A stretch of DNA of 11,830 nucleotides from an uncultured Planctomycetales bacterium (lineage in GTDB: Bacteria > Planctomycetota > Planctomycetia > Isosphaerales > Isosphaeraceae), in NCBI GenBank assembly GCA_937997355.1, contig CALKTZ010001050.1:1-11830 (forward strand). Direction: 5' to 3'. The notes beneath the pieces are model-generated. The model searched no databases, was not told where the DNA came from, and worked only from the letters and a program-made list of their open reading frames with translations. Within the stretch, counting starts at the first letter, position 1, and each line of letters opens with the position of its first letter. Made by a program: the position numbers and the translations under genes. Positions 1 through 8,096 of the stretch are shown piece by piece.

Positions 1-484
1 CGACCCCCTGCCCCAGCCCGAACCATTGGAATCCGGCCGGCAGGTTGTAGACGAACTCCCCCTCGCGCCACCACCGGAGGGACTCGCGCAGGATGACCAG
101 CGTGGCCAGAGTCACCACGATCGACGGCAGGCCGAGGAACGCCACCAGGAGGCCGTTGAGCGCCCCCATCGAGGCCCCCGCCAGGAGCGTGCCGCACGCG
201 ACCAGCGGCATCGGCAAGCCCGCTTTCGCGAGGAGCCCCGCCACCACGCCGCAGATCGAGAACTGCGAGCCGATCGAGATATCGATCTGCCGCGCCACGA
301 TCACCAGCGTCATCCCTAGGGCGGCCGTCAGGATGGGGGCGTTGCTGACGAAGAACGTCCGGATCTGGTCCGCCTGGTAAAACCTCGGCGCCGCGACCGC
401 CAGCAAGGCCAGCAGCGCCAGGTAGGCCAGGGCGACCGACCACTCTCGCAGATGGCGAGATCGAATTCCCTTGCCGTTGATCAT
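1..484 (-). CDS. Sugar (probably L-rhamnose) ABC transporter permease, partial
   Basis: This is the N-terminal 161 residues of an inner-membrane permease of the RbsC/RhaP family (BPD_transp_2); the 3' end lies outside the window. Reading the minus strand from the ATG at 484 gives an uninterrupted frame. A first hydrophobic helix spans about residues 15-33. The conserved motif QIDISIGSQ sits at 66-74, followed by several more hydrophobic segments (about 71-88, 92-118) and GLPSIVVTLATL near 118-129. The start ATG shares bases with the TGA of the upstream ATPase gene (ATGA overlap at 481-484), so the two are translationally coupled. Importers of this class move a monosaccharide delivered by a periplasmic binding protein. 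Substrate is inferred as L-rhamnose only because L-rhamnose isomerase heads the same operon. In Rhizobium the equivalent genes are called rhaP/rhaQ; which one this is cannot be decided from half a protein. Confidence 0.9.
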   Translation of the reverse strand, partial: MINGKGIRSRHLREWSVALAYLALLALLAVAAPRFYQADQIRTFFVSNAPILTAALGMTLVIVARQIDISIGSQFSICGVVAGLLAKAGLPMPLVACGTLLAGASMGALNGLLVAFLGLPSIVVTLATLVILRESLRWWREGEFVYNLPAGFQWFGLGQGV

Positions 485-2061
485 GCCGACACCCCCTGCG
501 CCGCGGCCGCATCGGGGGCATGGCCGAGCGCCAGCGCCATCAGGCTCTCCTGGGTCGCATCGGCCCGATCGACCATCCCCATCATGGCTCCGGCGTGCAT
601 CACGGCGATCCGGTCACTCATCCCCAGGATTTCGGGAAGTTCCGAGGAGATCATCACGATCGCCAGCCCCTTCGCCGCGAGATCCCCCATCAGGCGATGG
701 ATCTCGGCCTTGGCCCCGACGTCGATCCCCTGCGTCGGCTCGTCGAGGATCAGGACGGCCGGCTCCGAGGCGAGCCAGCGGGCGAGCGCCACCTTCTGCT
801 GATTCCCCCCGGAGAGGTTGCCGGCCGGCGCGGCGATCGACGGAGTCTTGACCCCGAGCCGCTCGACGAACGACGCCGCCAGCGATCGCTCAAGCTTGAA
901 ATCGAGCCATCCCTTGCTGCTGATCCGATCGAGGACGGCCATGGTCGCGTTCACCGCGACCGGGAGATCGAGGATCACCCCATGCCGCCGCCGATCCTCG
1001 GGGACGTAGGCGATGCCCAACGCGACGGCCTTCGACGGGCTATCGATCGTCACGGCCTGCCCGCGCAACCGGATCTCCCCTTCGTCGGCCGGCGACAACC
1101 CGAAGAGGACCCGGGCCAGCTCGGTCCGCCCCGCGCCGATCAGCCCCGCGATCCCCAGGATTTCCCCCGCCCGGACCGACAGGCTGACATCCCGCACCCC
1201 TTCGGCCTCGCAGCCGAGCCCGCGAAGCTCCAGCACCGTCTCGCCGATGGGGACGTTCTGCTTGGGGAAGACGGTCGAAAGCTCGCGGCCGACCATCATC
1301 CGAATCAGGTCCGACCGGCCGACCAAACTCATCGGATGGGTGCCCACGGCCGAGCCATCCCGGAGCGCCGTCACCCGGTCGGCCACCTGCGGCAGTTCTT
1401 CCAGTCGGTGGGAGATGTAGATGATCCCGACCCCATGACCACGCAGTTCCCGGATCACGCGGAACAGGTTGTCGACCTCGGTCTCGCTCAGCGAGGCGGT
1501 CGGCTCGTCCATGATGAGGATGCGGGCATCGGAGCCGAGCGACCGTGCGATCTCGACGAGCTGCTGCTCGGGCATCGTCAGGCGGCGGACCTCGGTCTCG
1601 GGGTCGATCGCCGCGCCGATCCGCTTCAGGAGCGTGGCGGCCTGGGCTCGCCTCTCCTTCCAGCGAATCCGCCGCCAGGGTCCCGGCGGCTCCAGTCCCA
1701 TGGCGATGTTCTCGGCGACCGTGAGGTCGGGCAACAGCGCGGGCTGCTGATAGATCGCGGCGATCCCGAGCGACCGGGCCGTCGACGGATCGTTCGAGGC
1801 GACGATTTCCCCGTCCACCTCCATCGTCCCCTCGTCGGGCTCGACCGCGCCGGTGATCGTCTTGATGAGGGTCGATTTCCCCGCGCCGTTCTCCCCCACC
1901 AGCGCGTGGACCTCGCCCGCCAGCAGGTCGAACGAGACCCCGCGCAGGGCCCGGACCCCCGCGTAGGACTTGGCGATGTCGGTCAGCTTGAGGAGCGATT
2001 TCACGGAGGCCGTCTCAAATTGCGGAATGCACGGTCGATCGAGTAACGCGGCAGACTCCAT
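481..2061 (-). CDS. Sugar (probably L-rhamnose) ABC transporter, tandem ATP-binding protein
   Basis: This 526-residue protein has two fused ABC ATPase domains, the layout of RbsA/MglA/RhaT-type (CUT2) sugar importers, and is the cytoplasmic energy-coupling subunit. Domain 1 has Walker A GENGAGKST (56-64), signature LTMPEQQ (161-167), Walker B ILIMDEP (181-187) and H-loop His218. Domain 2 has the family's degenerate Walker A GLIGAGRTE (306-314), signature LSGGNQQ (416-422) and Walker B VLILDEP (436-442). Length fits the family (about 500). The ATG at 2061 has only a weak AAGG 15 bases upstream. A GTG at 2004 would remove a 19-residue extension not usual for the family and is a possible true start. 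It lies 23 bases after the isomerase stop and overlaps the permease start, so the three form one operon. Rhamnose specificity is inferred from context; ribose or another sugar cannot be excluded from the sequence. Confidence 0.93.
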   Translation of the reverse strand: MESAALLDRPCIPQFETASVKSLLKLTDIAKSYAGVRALRGVSFDLLAGEVHALVGENGAGKSTLIKTITGAVEPDEGTMEVDGEIVASNDPSTARSLGIAAIYQQPALLPDLTVAENIAMGLEPPGPWRRIRWKERRAQAATLLKRIGAAIDPETEVRRLTMPEQQLVEIARSLGSDARILIMDEPTASLSETEVDNLFRVIRELRGHGVGIIYISHRLEELPQVADRVTALRDGSAVGTHPMSLVGRSDLIRMMVGRELSTVFPKQNVPIGETVLELRGLGCEAEGVRDVSLSVRAGEILGIAGLIGAGRTELARVLFGLSPADEGEIRLRGQAVTIDSPSKAVALGIAYVPEDRRRHGVILDLPVAVNATMAVLDRISSKGWLDFKLERSLAASFVERLGVKTPSIAAPAGNLSGGNQQKVALARWLASEPAVLILDEPTQGIDVGAKAEIHRLMGDLAAKGLAIVMISSELPEILGMSDRIAVMHAGAMMGMVDRADATQESLMALALGHAPDAAAAQGVSA

Positions 2062-2084
2062 CCGACACGAGAGAAGCCTTCAAA

Positions 2085-3380
2085 TCAACGGCCACGCTTC
2101 GACAGCACGTCCCGTTCGTAGTCCCGGACCCGATCCAGCCAGGCCCGGCCGGAGTGAGTTCCCGACTGCTCGCAATAGGCGTCCCAGACCGCGCCGAAGG
2201 GAAGAGTCTTGAGTTCTTCCAGGATGGCCAGGCGGCCCGTGTAGTCCCCGTCGGCCTCGAGCTTCCGGAGCGTTTCGGTCGGCTCCAGGAAGGCGATGAG
2301 CAAGGCTTTCAGCATGGCCCGCGTGCCGATGACCCAGGCGGCCACGCGATTGATGCTGGCGTCGAAGAAATCGAGGCCGATATGGACCCGGCCCAGGTAA
2401 TCCCCCCGGACCAACTCCTGCGCGATCGCTTGCAGCTCGTCCGACAGGACAACCACATGGTCGCTGTCCCAGCGGACCCCTCGGCTGACGTGCAGCAGGA
2501 TCTCGTCGAGATACGTCAGCACCGCCGAGAGCTTGTCGGAAACGACCTCGGTGGGGTGGTAATGTCCCGTGTCGAGGCAGAGAAGCTTCTTGCGCGAGAG
2601 GGCATAGCCCAGATAGAATTCCTGCGAGCCCACGACGTAACTTTCCGAGCCTAATCCGAAGAGTTTTCCTTCGACCGCGTCGCGATTGAATCGCGGATCG
2701 AGCGACTCGGCGAAGAGGGCGTCGAGCGACTCCGCGAGCCGAACCCGAGGAGCCTTGCGATCGATAGGCATGTCCTTCATCCCGTCGGGAATCCAGACGT
2801 TGGTCACGCAAGGGGTGCCGAGTGCCTCGCCGATGGCCGCGCCGATCTTCCGGCAGCATTTCCCGTGATCGATCCAGAACTTGCGGATACCCGCATCCGG
2901 ATGGGCCAGGGTGAAGCCGTCGGCCGCCTTCGGATGCGCGAAGTAGGTCGGGTTGAAGTCCATGCCGATCTTGCGCGACTTCGCCCAGTCGATCCAGTTC
3001 CGGAAATGCTCGGGAACGAGGGAGTTCCGCTCGACTTTCTTCCCGCCGGTCTCGGCGTAGCTGGCATGCAGGTTGAGCCGATGCGAGCCGGGAATTAGGT
3101 CGAAGGCAAGATCAAGATCGGCCCGCAACTCCTCGGGAGTCCGCGCCTTACCCGGATAGTTTCCGGTGACCGCGAGCCCCCCGCCGATCTCCTCCCCCGA
3201 GTTCTCGAAACCGCCGACGTCGTCCCCTTGCCAGCAGTGGAGCGAGATCGCGACCGTCGCGAGCCGCCCGAGGGCTCGGTCGACGTCGACTCCCCATTCC
3301 GAATACTGCTCCCTGGCCAGGGCAAACGCACGATCGACGGACTTGCCCGAAATGGACGAGGCGGAAGAGGAAGATGTCAT
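2085..3380 (-). CDS. rhaA: L-rhamnose isomerase
   Basis: This 431-residue cytoplasmic enzyme converts L-rhamnose to L-rhamnulose (EC 5.3.1.14), the first step of rhamnose catabolism. It is of the Escherichia coli RhaA type rather than the Pseudomonas/Streptomyces RhaI type. Colinear similarity to remembered E. coli RhaA (419 residues) runs almost the full length, including [16 protein letters not shown] (45-60), TGNYPGKAR (72-80), WIPDGMKD (196-203), [21 protein letters not shown] (240-260) and [13 protein letters not shown] (333-345). The metal-site residues corresponding to E. coli His262, Asp294 and Asp296 are His273, Asp305 and Asp307. The N-terminus is about 10 residues longer than in E. 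coli, with a Ser-rich start. No clear Shine-Dalgarno precedes the ATG at 3380. It heads the transporter operon, which is why the importer downstream is read as a rhamnose importer. Kinase and aldolase genes are not in the window. Confidence 0.97.
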   Translation of the reverse strand: MTSSSSASSISGKSVDRAFALAREQYSEWGVDVDRALGRLATVAISLHCWQGDDVGGFENSGEEIGGGLAVTGNYPGKARTPEELRADLDLAFDLIPGSHRLNLHASYAETGGKKVERNSLVPEHFRNWIDWAKSRKIGMDFNPTYFAHPKAADGFTLAHPDAGIRKFWIDHGKCCRKIGAAIGEALGTPCVTNVWIPDGMKDMPIDRKAPRVRLAESLDALFAESLDPRFNRDAVEGKLFGLGSESYVVGSQEFYLGYALSRKKLLCLDTGHYHPTEVVSDKLSAVLTYLDEILLHVSRGVRWDSDHVVVLSDELQAIAQELVRGDYLGRVHIGLDFFDASINRVAAWVIGTRAMLKALLIAFLEPTETLRKLEADGDYTGRLAILEELKTLPFGAVWDAYCEQSGTHSGRAWLDRVRDYERDVLSKRGR

Positions 3381-3475
3381 GGCGGGAACCGAACAGGAAT
3401 CGGGGGTGAATCGTCAAGGGCTGCTCGTCGCCCGGAGCCTCTGGACACCCATGGGCGGCGTGGATTCTCGCACGA

Positions 3476-3496
3476 GTGTTACCCGAAACGTCACAC
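3476..3496. promoter_or_regulatory. Imperfect palindrome upstream of rhaA, possible operator
   Basis: Two 7-base arms, GTGTTAC (3476-3482) and GTCACAC (3490-3496), are inverted repeats with one mismatch around a 7-base spacer. The centre lies about 105 bases upstream of the rhaA start. It is the only dyad I noticed in the 246 bases between rhaA and the tRNA. A sugar-responsive regulator site is plausible for a catabolic operon, but I cannot match it to a known consensus. No convincing -35/-10 pair is visible, and nothing else in 3381-3626 looks like a gene. Confidence 0.25.
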
Positions 3497-3626
3497 GCTC
3501 CGGGAATGCGTCACGAGGCGAAGATTCGTCTGATGGCCCGAGCCGCCTCTGGATCGAATGGCTGCGACCTGTAATGCCGTCGGGCTTCGGAATGCCTCTG
3601 ACCAAAACCGCAAAGGCTTGTTTGAG

Positions 3627-3906
<280 letters not shown>

Positions 3907-3918
3907 TGGGTCCCCAAT

Positions 3919-4743
3919 TCACGCATCGAGTCCGGCCGCAGGGTCCGGCCCCAGTTCCTGCTCCAGATCCTTGATCGCCTCGGCGATCGACGCTTCATGG
4001 GGGCGCACCCGCAGGGCCTGGCGGAGTGCTGACAATGCCTTGCGCGGCTGTCCCAAACGCTGGTAGCAGCCGGACATCCCGTTCAACGCGCCGAAATGGT
4101 AAGGGTTTCTGGCCAGGACCTTCTGGCAATCTTCGGCACTCTCGGCCAGCTCGCCCTTGAGGTAGTGCGCGATCGCTCGCTGATTATACGCCTCGGCGAA
4201 GTCGGGGGCCTTTTCAATGAGTTTGGTCGCCTTCTCGATCGCCCGATCGAATTCCCTCTCGCCGATCAGTCGGGTGACCTCCTCGATGGCCTTGTTGTTC
4301 TCGGGCGTGCTGGCCCGGAACCAGATCGCCCAGAGCGCGTTCTCGGTGAGGTTCCGGACGGCCGGGTCGCTATCCCTGAGCCCCCTGGCAACGGCCGCGT
4401 TGCTGGTGCTGAAGTTGGCCGAGAATCCGGCGGCGAAGGCCGCGGCCCGCCTCGCCTTCACGTCCGGCGAGTTCCCGAGGATTCGGGTCAGCGACTCCAC
4501 GGTGTATCTCGTGTCGACCCGATCGCGAAACGCCTTGACGTCCTGATCCTTCAGGAGCGACTCGAACGAATCGACGAGCAACGTCCCGTCGATCGACTCC
4601 GGCTTCGCCGAATCGTTCCCGGGCTGTCCCGGCCCCCTCGCCTCGACGCGGGACGCCCCCACGACCAGTGCCAGCAAGGCCAGCCCCGTGGCCACGAAAA
4701 TCCCCGGATGGAAGCCGCTCTTCGAGTCGTTGACATCTTTCAT
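3919..4743 (-). CDS. Exported or membrane-anchored HEAT-like/TPR repeat protein
   Basis: The product has 274 residues. A hydrophobic stretch at 14-31 (FVATGLALLALVVGASR region) followed by VEARG suggests a signal peptide or N-terminal anchor, so the rest probably lies in the periplasm. Residues about 81-147 look like short HEAT-type helices (SDPAVRNLTENALWAIWF near 125-142). From about 150 to 252 there are three tetratricopeptide-like units, including AEAYNQRAIAHYLKGELAESAEDCQKVL and the following HFGALNGMSGCYQRLGQPRKALSAL, each with typical A/G/Y spacing. TPR and HEAT repeats mediate protein-protein contacts; no catalytic motif is seen and the partner is unknown. AGGTGA three bases before the ATG at 4743 supports the start. 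It lies 57 bases after birA on the same strand and may be the last gene of that operon. Its stop is 7 bases from the plus-strand tRNA-like sequence. Confidence 0.88.
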   Translation of the reverse strand: MKDVNDSKSGFHPGIFVATGLALLALVVGASRVEARGPGQPGNDSAKPESIDGTLLVDSFESLLKDQDVKAFRDRVDTRYTVESLTRILGNSPDVKARRAAAFAAGFSANFSTSNAAVARGLRDSDPAVRNLTENALWAIWFRASTPENNKAIEEVTRLIGEREFDRAIEKATKLIEKAPDFAEAYNQRAIAHYLKGELAESAEDCQKVLARNPYHFGALNGMSGCYQRLGQPRKALSALRQALRVRPHEASIAEAIKDLEQELGPDPAAGLDA

Positions 4744-4762
4744 GGGTCACCTGCCCTTGATC

Positions 4763-4794
4763 GGAGAAGGCCCCTGGACTGAATGGCCTCTTCC
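4763..4794 (-). other. Intercistronic hairpin between birA and the TPR gene
   Basis: On the minus strand, GGAAGAGGCC and GGCCTTCTCC form a 10-base stem with one A-C mismatch and one G-U pair around a 12-base loop. It sits between the birA stop and the Shine-Dalgarno of the TPR gene. There is no U-run after it, so it is not a classic terminator. It could be a processing or stability element, or chance in GC-rich DNA. Confidence 0.35.
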
Positions 4795-4801
4795 AAAAAG
4801 T

Positions 4802-5932
4802 TTAGCACCCGGGCGTTGCGACTTCCACATTCCCCGAGAGCGAGAGGATTTCCCCCAGGGGAATCGTCAACGATGAGGAGGATGCGTGAGGGGCGGGGTC
4901 GAAGCCGTCGAGATCGAGGGTCAATCCTTGTCGAAGGTCGAGATCGACGAGTCGTCCGATCATCGTGCCGCGAGGGGTCGTCACCTGAACTTTCCGCCCG
5001 AGGTGTTCGCAATGCTGTGCCCAGCGCGGAGAGAGGCTATCGAGCCCCTCCTCCCGACTCTGCCGATAGAGTGCGTCGAGCCGATGAATCAGGTCGCGAG
5101 CCAACTCCGAGCGGTCGAGCGGCTCCCCGCCGCGCAGGATTCGGAGCGACGTCGAAATTTCCCGGAGATCGGCCGGAAAGTCCTCGGCCGCGAGATTCAC
5201 ATTCAGGCCGATGCCGATAATTACCCCTCCGCCCGAGGGATGAAGGGGAGGCGGAAGCCGAGGCTCGATTCCTCCGCCCGCCCGCGCTCGCCCCCATTCG
5301 ACCAGGATGCCCGCGATCTTGCGTCCCTCGACTCGAACATCGTTGGGCCATTTGATCCTGGCGGCCTGCCCCGTCCGGGCGGCCACCACCTCGGCGACGG
5401 CGACCGCGCCCAGCACGGTCAGCCATCCTCGCCCATCGACGGAGTTGGCGTCGGCACGGTTCGAGAGGAGATGTTCCGGAGGGAAGAGGACGACCGACAT
5501 CAGGATCGACGAGCGAGGAGGGGCGGTCCAGATCCGGCCGCGTTGCCCCCGCCCGGCGGTCTGTTCTTCCGCCAGGACCACGAGGCCGTCGTTCGCGACC
5601 GATCGGGCCGCTCGGGCCGCCAGGTCGTTGGTGCTCGACGCGCGATTCCAGACCGCGATCCGACGGCCGATCCGGCAAGTCCCGAGTTCGTACTCGATCT
5701 GATCGGGGCACAGGCGGTCGGTCGGCCCTCGGTAGGCCCCCCCTTGCACCGGGTGGCATTCGATCCCGAATCCGAAGTCCGTCAGCGCCTGCAAATCGTC
5801 GCGAGCCCTGCCCGAGATCGCCCCCAACTCGTCCCAGGGGACATAGGCGCCGGCCGCCTGCCGAATCCGCCGCAAGAGCCGCATGTTGAGGCATTCGTCG
5901 GACTGGGTATTGGGCGTCGGCAGCATCGGCAT
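4802..5932 (-). CDS. birA: Biotin--[acetyl-CoA-carboxylase] ligase BirA, with N-terminal HTH
   Basis: This 376-residue enzyme activates biotin with ATP and transfers it to a lysine of carboxylase carrier domains (EC 6.3.4.15). Catalytic motifs are SSTND (99-103), EEQTAGRGQRGRIW (122-135, the biotinyl-AMP loop), KWPND (194-198), RKIAGILVE (204-212) and GIGLNV (240-245). A C-terminal SH3-like domain follows at about 308-372. Residues 17-85 align with the winged-helix DNA-binding domain of E. coli BirA (LQALTDFGFGIECHPVQGGAYRG against its recognition-helix/wing region), so it is a class II, potentially self-regulating ligase. It is longer than E. coli BirA (321), partly from insertions at about 152-168 and a Gly/Pro-rich one at 214-236. 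Its ATG overlaps the nadC TGA by one base. An internal ATG at 5884 would still keep the HTH. Whether it represses any biotin gene cannot be told here; no classic BirA operator is visible. Confidence 0.94.
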   Translation of the reverse strand: MPMLPTPNTQSDECLNMRLLRRIRQAAGAYVPWDELGAISGRARDDLQALTDFGFGIECHPVQGGAYRGPTDRLCPDQIEYELGTCRIGRRIAVWNRASSTNDLAARAARSVANDGLVVLAEEQTAGRGQRGRIWTAPPRSSILMSVVLFPPEHLLSNRADANSVDGRGWLTVLGAVAVAEVVAARTGQAARIKWPNDVRVEGRKIAGILVEWGRARAGGGIEPRLPPPLHPSGGGVIIGIGLNVNLAAEDFPADLREISTSLRILRGGEPLDRSELARDLIHRLDALYRQSREEGLDSLSPRWAQHCEHLGRKVQVTTPRGTMIGRLVDLDLRQGLTLDLDGFDPAPHASSSSLTIPLGEILSLSGNVEVATPGC

Positions 5933-6885
5933 CAGCCCAGATCGCGCGAGGTGAGATCCAGGCCGATGTCGAGGGCCGGGGCCGAGTGGGTCAGGGCGCC
6001 GATACTGATCCGATCCACGCCGGTTTCGGCCAGGGGCCGCACCGTGGCGAGCGTCACGCCGCCGGACGACTCCAGCAAGACCGAAGGCGCCCGAGCATCG
6101 CGACGGCGGACCGCCTCCGCCAGGGCCTCCGGGCCGAGGTTATCGACCAGGATGATATCGGGGCCGCACGCCAATGCACGGTCGAACTGGTCCAGCGTAT
6201 CGACCTCGATCTCGACGAAGCCTCCGTCCGGGACCGCGATCCTCGACCGCCGGATGGCCTCGGCGATGGGGTCCGCATGCGAAGCCCCGATCGAGGCGAG
6301 ATGGTTGTCCTTGATCAGGATCGCGTCGAAGAGGCCGAAGCGATGGTTGGTCCCCCCTCCGCAGCGGACCGCGTATTTCTCCAACGCCCGCCAACCGGGA
6401 GTCGTCTTGCGCGTGTCGAGGATCTTCGCCCGGGTCCCGTCCACGGCCGAAGCATAACGCGCGGTCAGGCTCGCGATCCCGCTGAGCCGTTGCAGGAAGT
6501 TCAGCAAGATCCGCTCCAGCGACAAGAGCGTCCGGACCGGGCCGGCGATGCTCGCGATCGAATCGCCGGGGCCGACCGGGGCGCTGTCGGTGACCCGAGG
6601 AGCCCAGCCGGGGAGGAGTCCGTGGCGGGCGATCAGGCGCTCCAGCACCGGCAGCCCCGCGACCACGCCCGGACTCCTCGCCACGAATTCCCCGACGCCT
6701 TCCGCATCGGCCGGGATCAACGCCGAAGTGGTGACGTCTCCGGCCTCGCCGAGGTCTTCCGCCAAGGCGAGATCGATCAGGACATCCGCGCAGCGACGCT
6801 CACGCTCGCCGAAGTCGAGGCCGCCCGATCGATCCCAAGCCATCTCACGCATCCGCTCAGCCCCCTCGACGGCCCGCCCACTCAT
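5932..6885 (-). CDS. nadC: Nicotinate-nucleotide pyrophosphorylase (carboxylating), quinolinate phosphoribosyltransferase
   Basis: The 317-residue cytoplasmic enzyme converts quinolinate and PRPP to nicotinate mononucleotide, CO2 and pyrophosphate (EC 2.4.2.19) in de novo NAD synthesis. Family motifs in order are EDLGEAGDVTT (43-53), ERILLNFLQRLSGIA (124-138), DTRKTTPG (157-164), YAVRCGGGTNHR (171-182), LIKDNH (190-195), EIEVD (225-229), DNLG (248-251), ESSGG (272-276) and ISIGALTHS (293-301). The substrate-phosphate binding Arg, Lys and His residues of these motifs are all present. The ATG at 6885 overlaps the upstream lipoprotein stop as ATGA. However, the ATG at 6852 has a better Shine-Dalgarno (GAGGGGG, 8 bases away) and would give 306 residues, still a normal length. 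The stop overlaps birA. nadA and nadB are not in the window. Confidence 0.96.
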   Translation of the reverse strand: MSGRAVEGAERMREMAWDRSGGLDFGERERRCADVLIDLALAEDLGEAGDVTTSALIPADAEGVGEFVARSPGVVAGLPVLERLIARHGLLPGWAPRVTDSAPVGPGDSIASIAGPVRTLLSLERILLNFLQRLSGIASLTARYASAVDGTRAKILDTRKTTPGWRALEKYAVRCGGGTNHRFGLFDAILIKDNHLASIGASHADPIAEAIRRSRIAVPDGGFVEIEVDTLDQFDRALACGPDIILVDNLGPEALAEAVRRRDARAPSVLLESSGGVTLATVRPLAETGVDRISIGALTHSAPALDIGLDLTSRDLG

Positions 6886-8024
6886 TGCTTGAAGGATTTC
6901 TCGAAGTAGCCAACTTCTCCCTCGACCTTCTGCTTGGGCTTCTTGAGCTCGGGGATTCCCATCGTCGGCGGCGAATCCGTGAAGGTGATCGACACGCTGT
7001 TCACGGGATCGACCTTCTCGCCCCGGATCAAGGACGGCGCGAGCTGCACCGCCCGGCGAATGAGCTTCGACGTGCGAAACTCCGCGGCCGCAGCCAGATT
7101 ATCAATCTGGTACAGGAACGGGCTTCGCTCCTCGGAATTATAACCGGCGAGGACGAACTGACGCCCCCCCTCGAATTCGTTCGTGGCCGTGAAGGCCCCC
7201 ATGAACGACCGATAGTCGAAGGGGATGACGATCGTGATCTTCGGATCTTTCTTGAGATCCGACTTGAGCGCCTCCACCCCCTCATCGGCTTTCACGGGGA
7301 ATACGAACGAAATTTGATCGGTCACTCCGGCCTCGGTGAGCGCGGCCTTGATCGCGGAGACCCGCGCGGCCGTGTACGGATCGCCGGACGGGGTGTAAAC
7401 CAGGACCGCCTTCCCCTTCGGGTCGAGCCGGGCATTCTTGACGACACGGACGACCGATTTGACGATCTGCTTGGCGGTTTCGTCGAAAGGAACCGATTCC
7501 ACGCGGGTCAGGCGGGCCTTCCGCGAGGCGGAATCCTTCGTCGCGGGCGATTCATCGACGCCTTCCAGCTTGGGGCCGATCAGAACCACGGGGATGCCGC
7601 TCGAACGCGCCTCTTCGATAACCTTGGCTAGCTTGGGATCGGGCTTCTCGGGCTGCTCGACAATCAGCGCCGGCGGCTTTTCCTGGGCCGCCTTGGCGAC
7701 CAGATCCGCCTGGCCGGCGGGCGTGGTCTCCAGCGTCGGGGCCTCGATGTGGAGGAGCGTTCCATCGAACCCGGCCTGCGTGCGCGCGAAGTGGGCCGAT
7801 GAGGTCGCGGCCTCGGAGTCGCGAGGCGCCAGGATCACCTCGATCGGCTTGGCGCCGGCCTGCGATTTCGGCGTCGGCTGGGCCGGGGCAAGCACCGATC
7901 GCAGCTCATCCGGAGGCGGCGGCGCGAAGGAGTCGGTCCCGCAACCACCCAGGCCTCCCATCAACCCAAACATCACCGCCCCAACACTCCAGCTTGAAAT
8001 GCGGCCCCGAAACCAACCTCGCAT
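6882..8024 (-). CDS. Periplasmic-binding-protein-like lipoprotein (type 1 fold)
   Basis: The 380-residue product starts with a positively charged segment, a hydrophobic core and a lipobox ending GLGGC at Cys28, so it is likely lipid-anchored outside the inner membrane. After a Pro-rich linker (34-58), the body resembles type 1 periplasmic sugar-binding/LacI-like domains. These features are VILAPRDSE (63-71), LAKVIEEARSSGIPVVLIGP (132-151), a second-lobe segment KAVLVYTPSGDPYTAARVSA (205-224), and YQIDNLAAAAEFRTSKLIRRA (305-325) where family members carry their C-terminal ligand-contact helix. I chose the ATG at 8024 over one at 8036 because GGAGG lies 6 bases before it. Its stop overlaps nadC, so it heads the nadC-birA operon. 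No permease or ATPase accompanies it, and it is 3.5 kb from the rhamnose transporter. Its ligand is unknown; it may be a sensor or solute trap rather than a transporter component. Confidence 0.88.
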   Translation of the reverse strand: MRGWFRGRISSWSVGAVMFGLMGGLGGCGTDSFAPPPPDELRSVLAPAQPTPKSQAGAKPIEVILAPRDSEAATSSAHFARTQAGFDGTLLHIEAPTLETTPAGQADLVAKAAQEKPPALIVEQPEKPDPKLAKVIEEARSSGIPVVLIGPKLEGVDESPATKDSASRKARLTRVESVPFDETAKQIVKSVVRVVKNARLDPKGKAVLVYTPSGDPYTAARVSAIKAALTEAGVTDQISFVFPVKADEGVEALKSDLKKDPKITIVIPFDYRSFMGAFTATNEFEGGRQFVLAGYNSEERSPFLYQIDNLAAAAEFRTSKLIRRAVQLAPSLIRGEKVDPVNSVSITFTDSPPTMGIPELKKPKQKVEGEVGYFEKSFKQ

Positions 8025-8057
8025 GAATGCCTCCATCGTCGGACACGGAAAATCGAG

Positions 8058-8096
8058 ATTATGAGATTATGGAGTTTTGCACCCCAAGTATGGCAA
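8058..8096 (-). promoter_or_regulatory. Candidate promoter of the lipoprotein-nadC-birA operon
   Basis: On the minus strand, TTGCCA (8096-8091) lies 19 bases before CATAAT (8071-8066). A second arrangement, TTGGGG (8087-8082) with 18 bases to CATAAT (8063-8058), overlaps it. The CATAATCT motif is directly repeated. This is the AT-richest stretch between uvrB and the lipoprotein gene, 34-70 bases before the chosen start codon. Spacing is not ideal, so the call is tentative. Confidence 0.35.

Noticed and set aside
1576..1584. Non-canonical ABC signature (LTMPEQQ) and degenerate second Walker A in the sugar ATPase
   Set aside because: Both are normal features of RbsA-type tandem ATPases, not signs of decay.
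520..2046. A 508-codon open frame on the plus strand across the ABC ATPase gene
   Set aside because: It is an antisense shadow: the minus-strand frame holds all ABC motifs, and the plus-strand product is Arg/Asp/Pro-rich with no recognisable domain, as expected in GC-rich DNA.
4886..6457. A 523-codon plus-strand open frame opposite birA and nadC
   Set aside because: It crosses two well-recognised overlapping genes and gives a low-complexity Arg/Pro-rich product, so it is a shadow frame.
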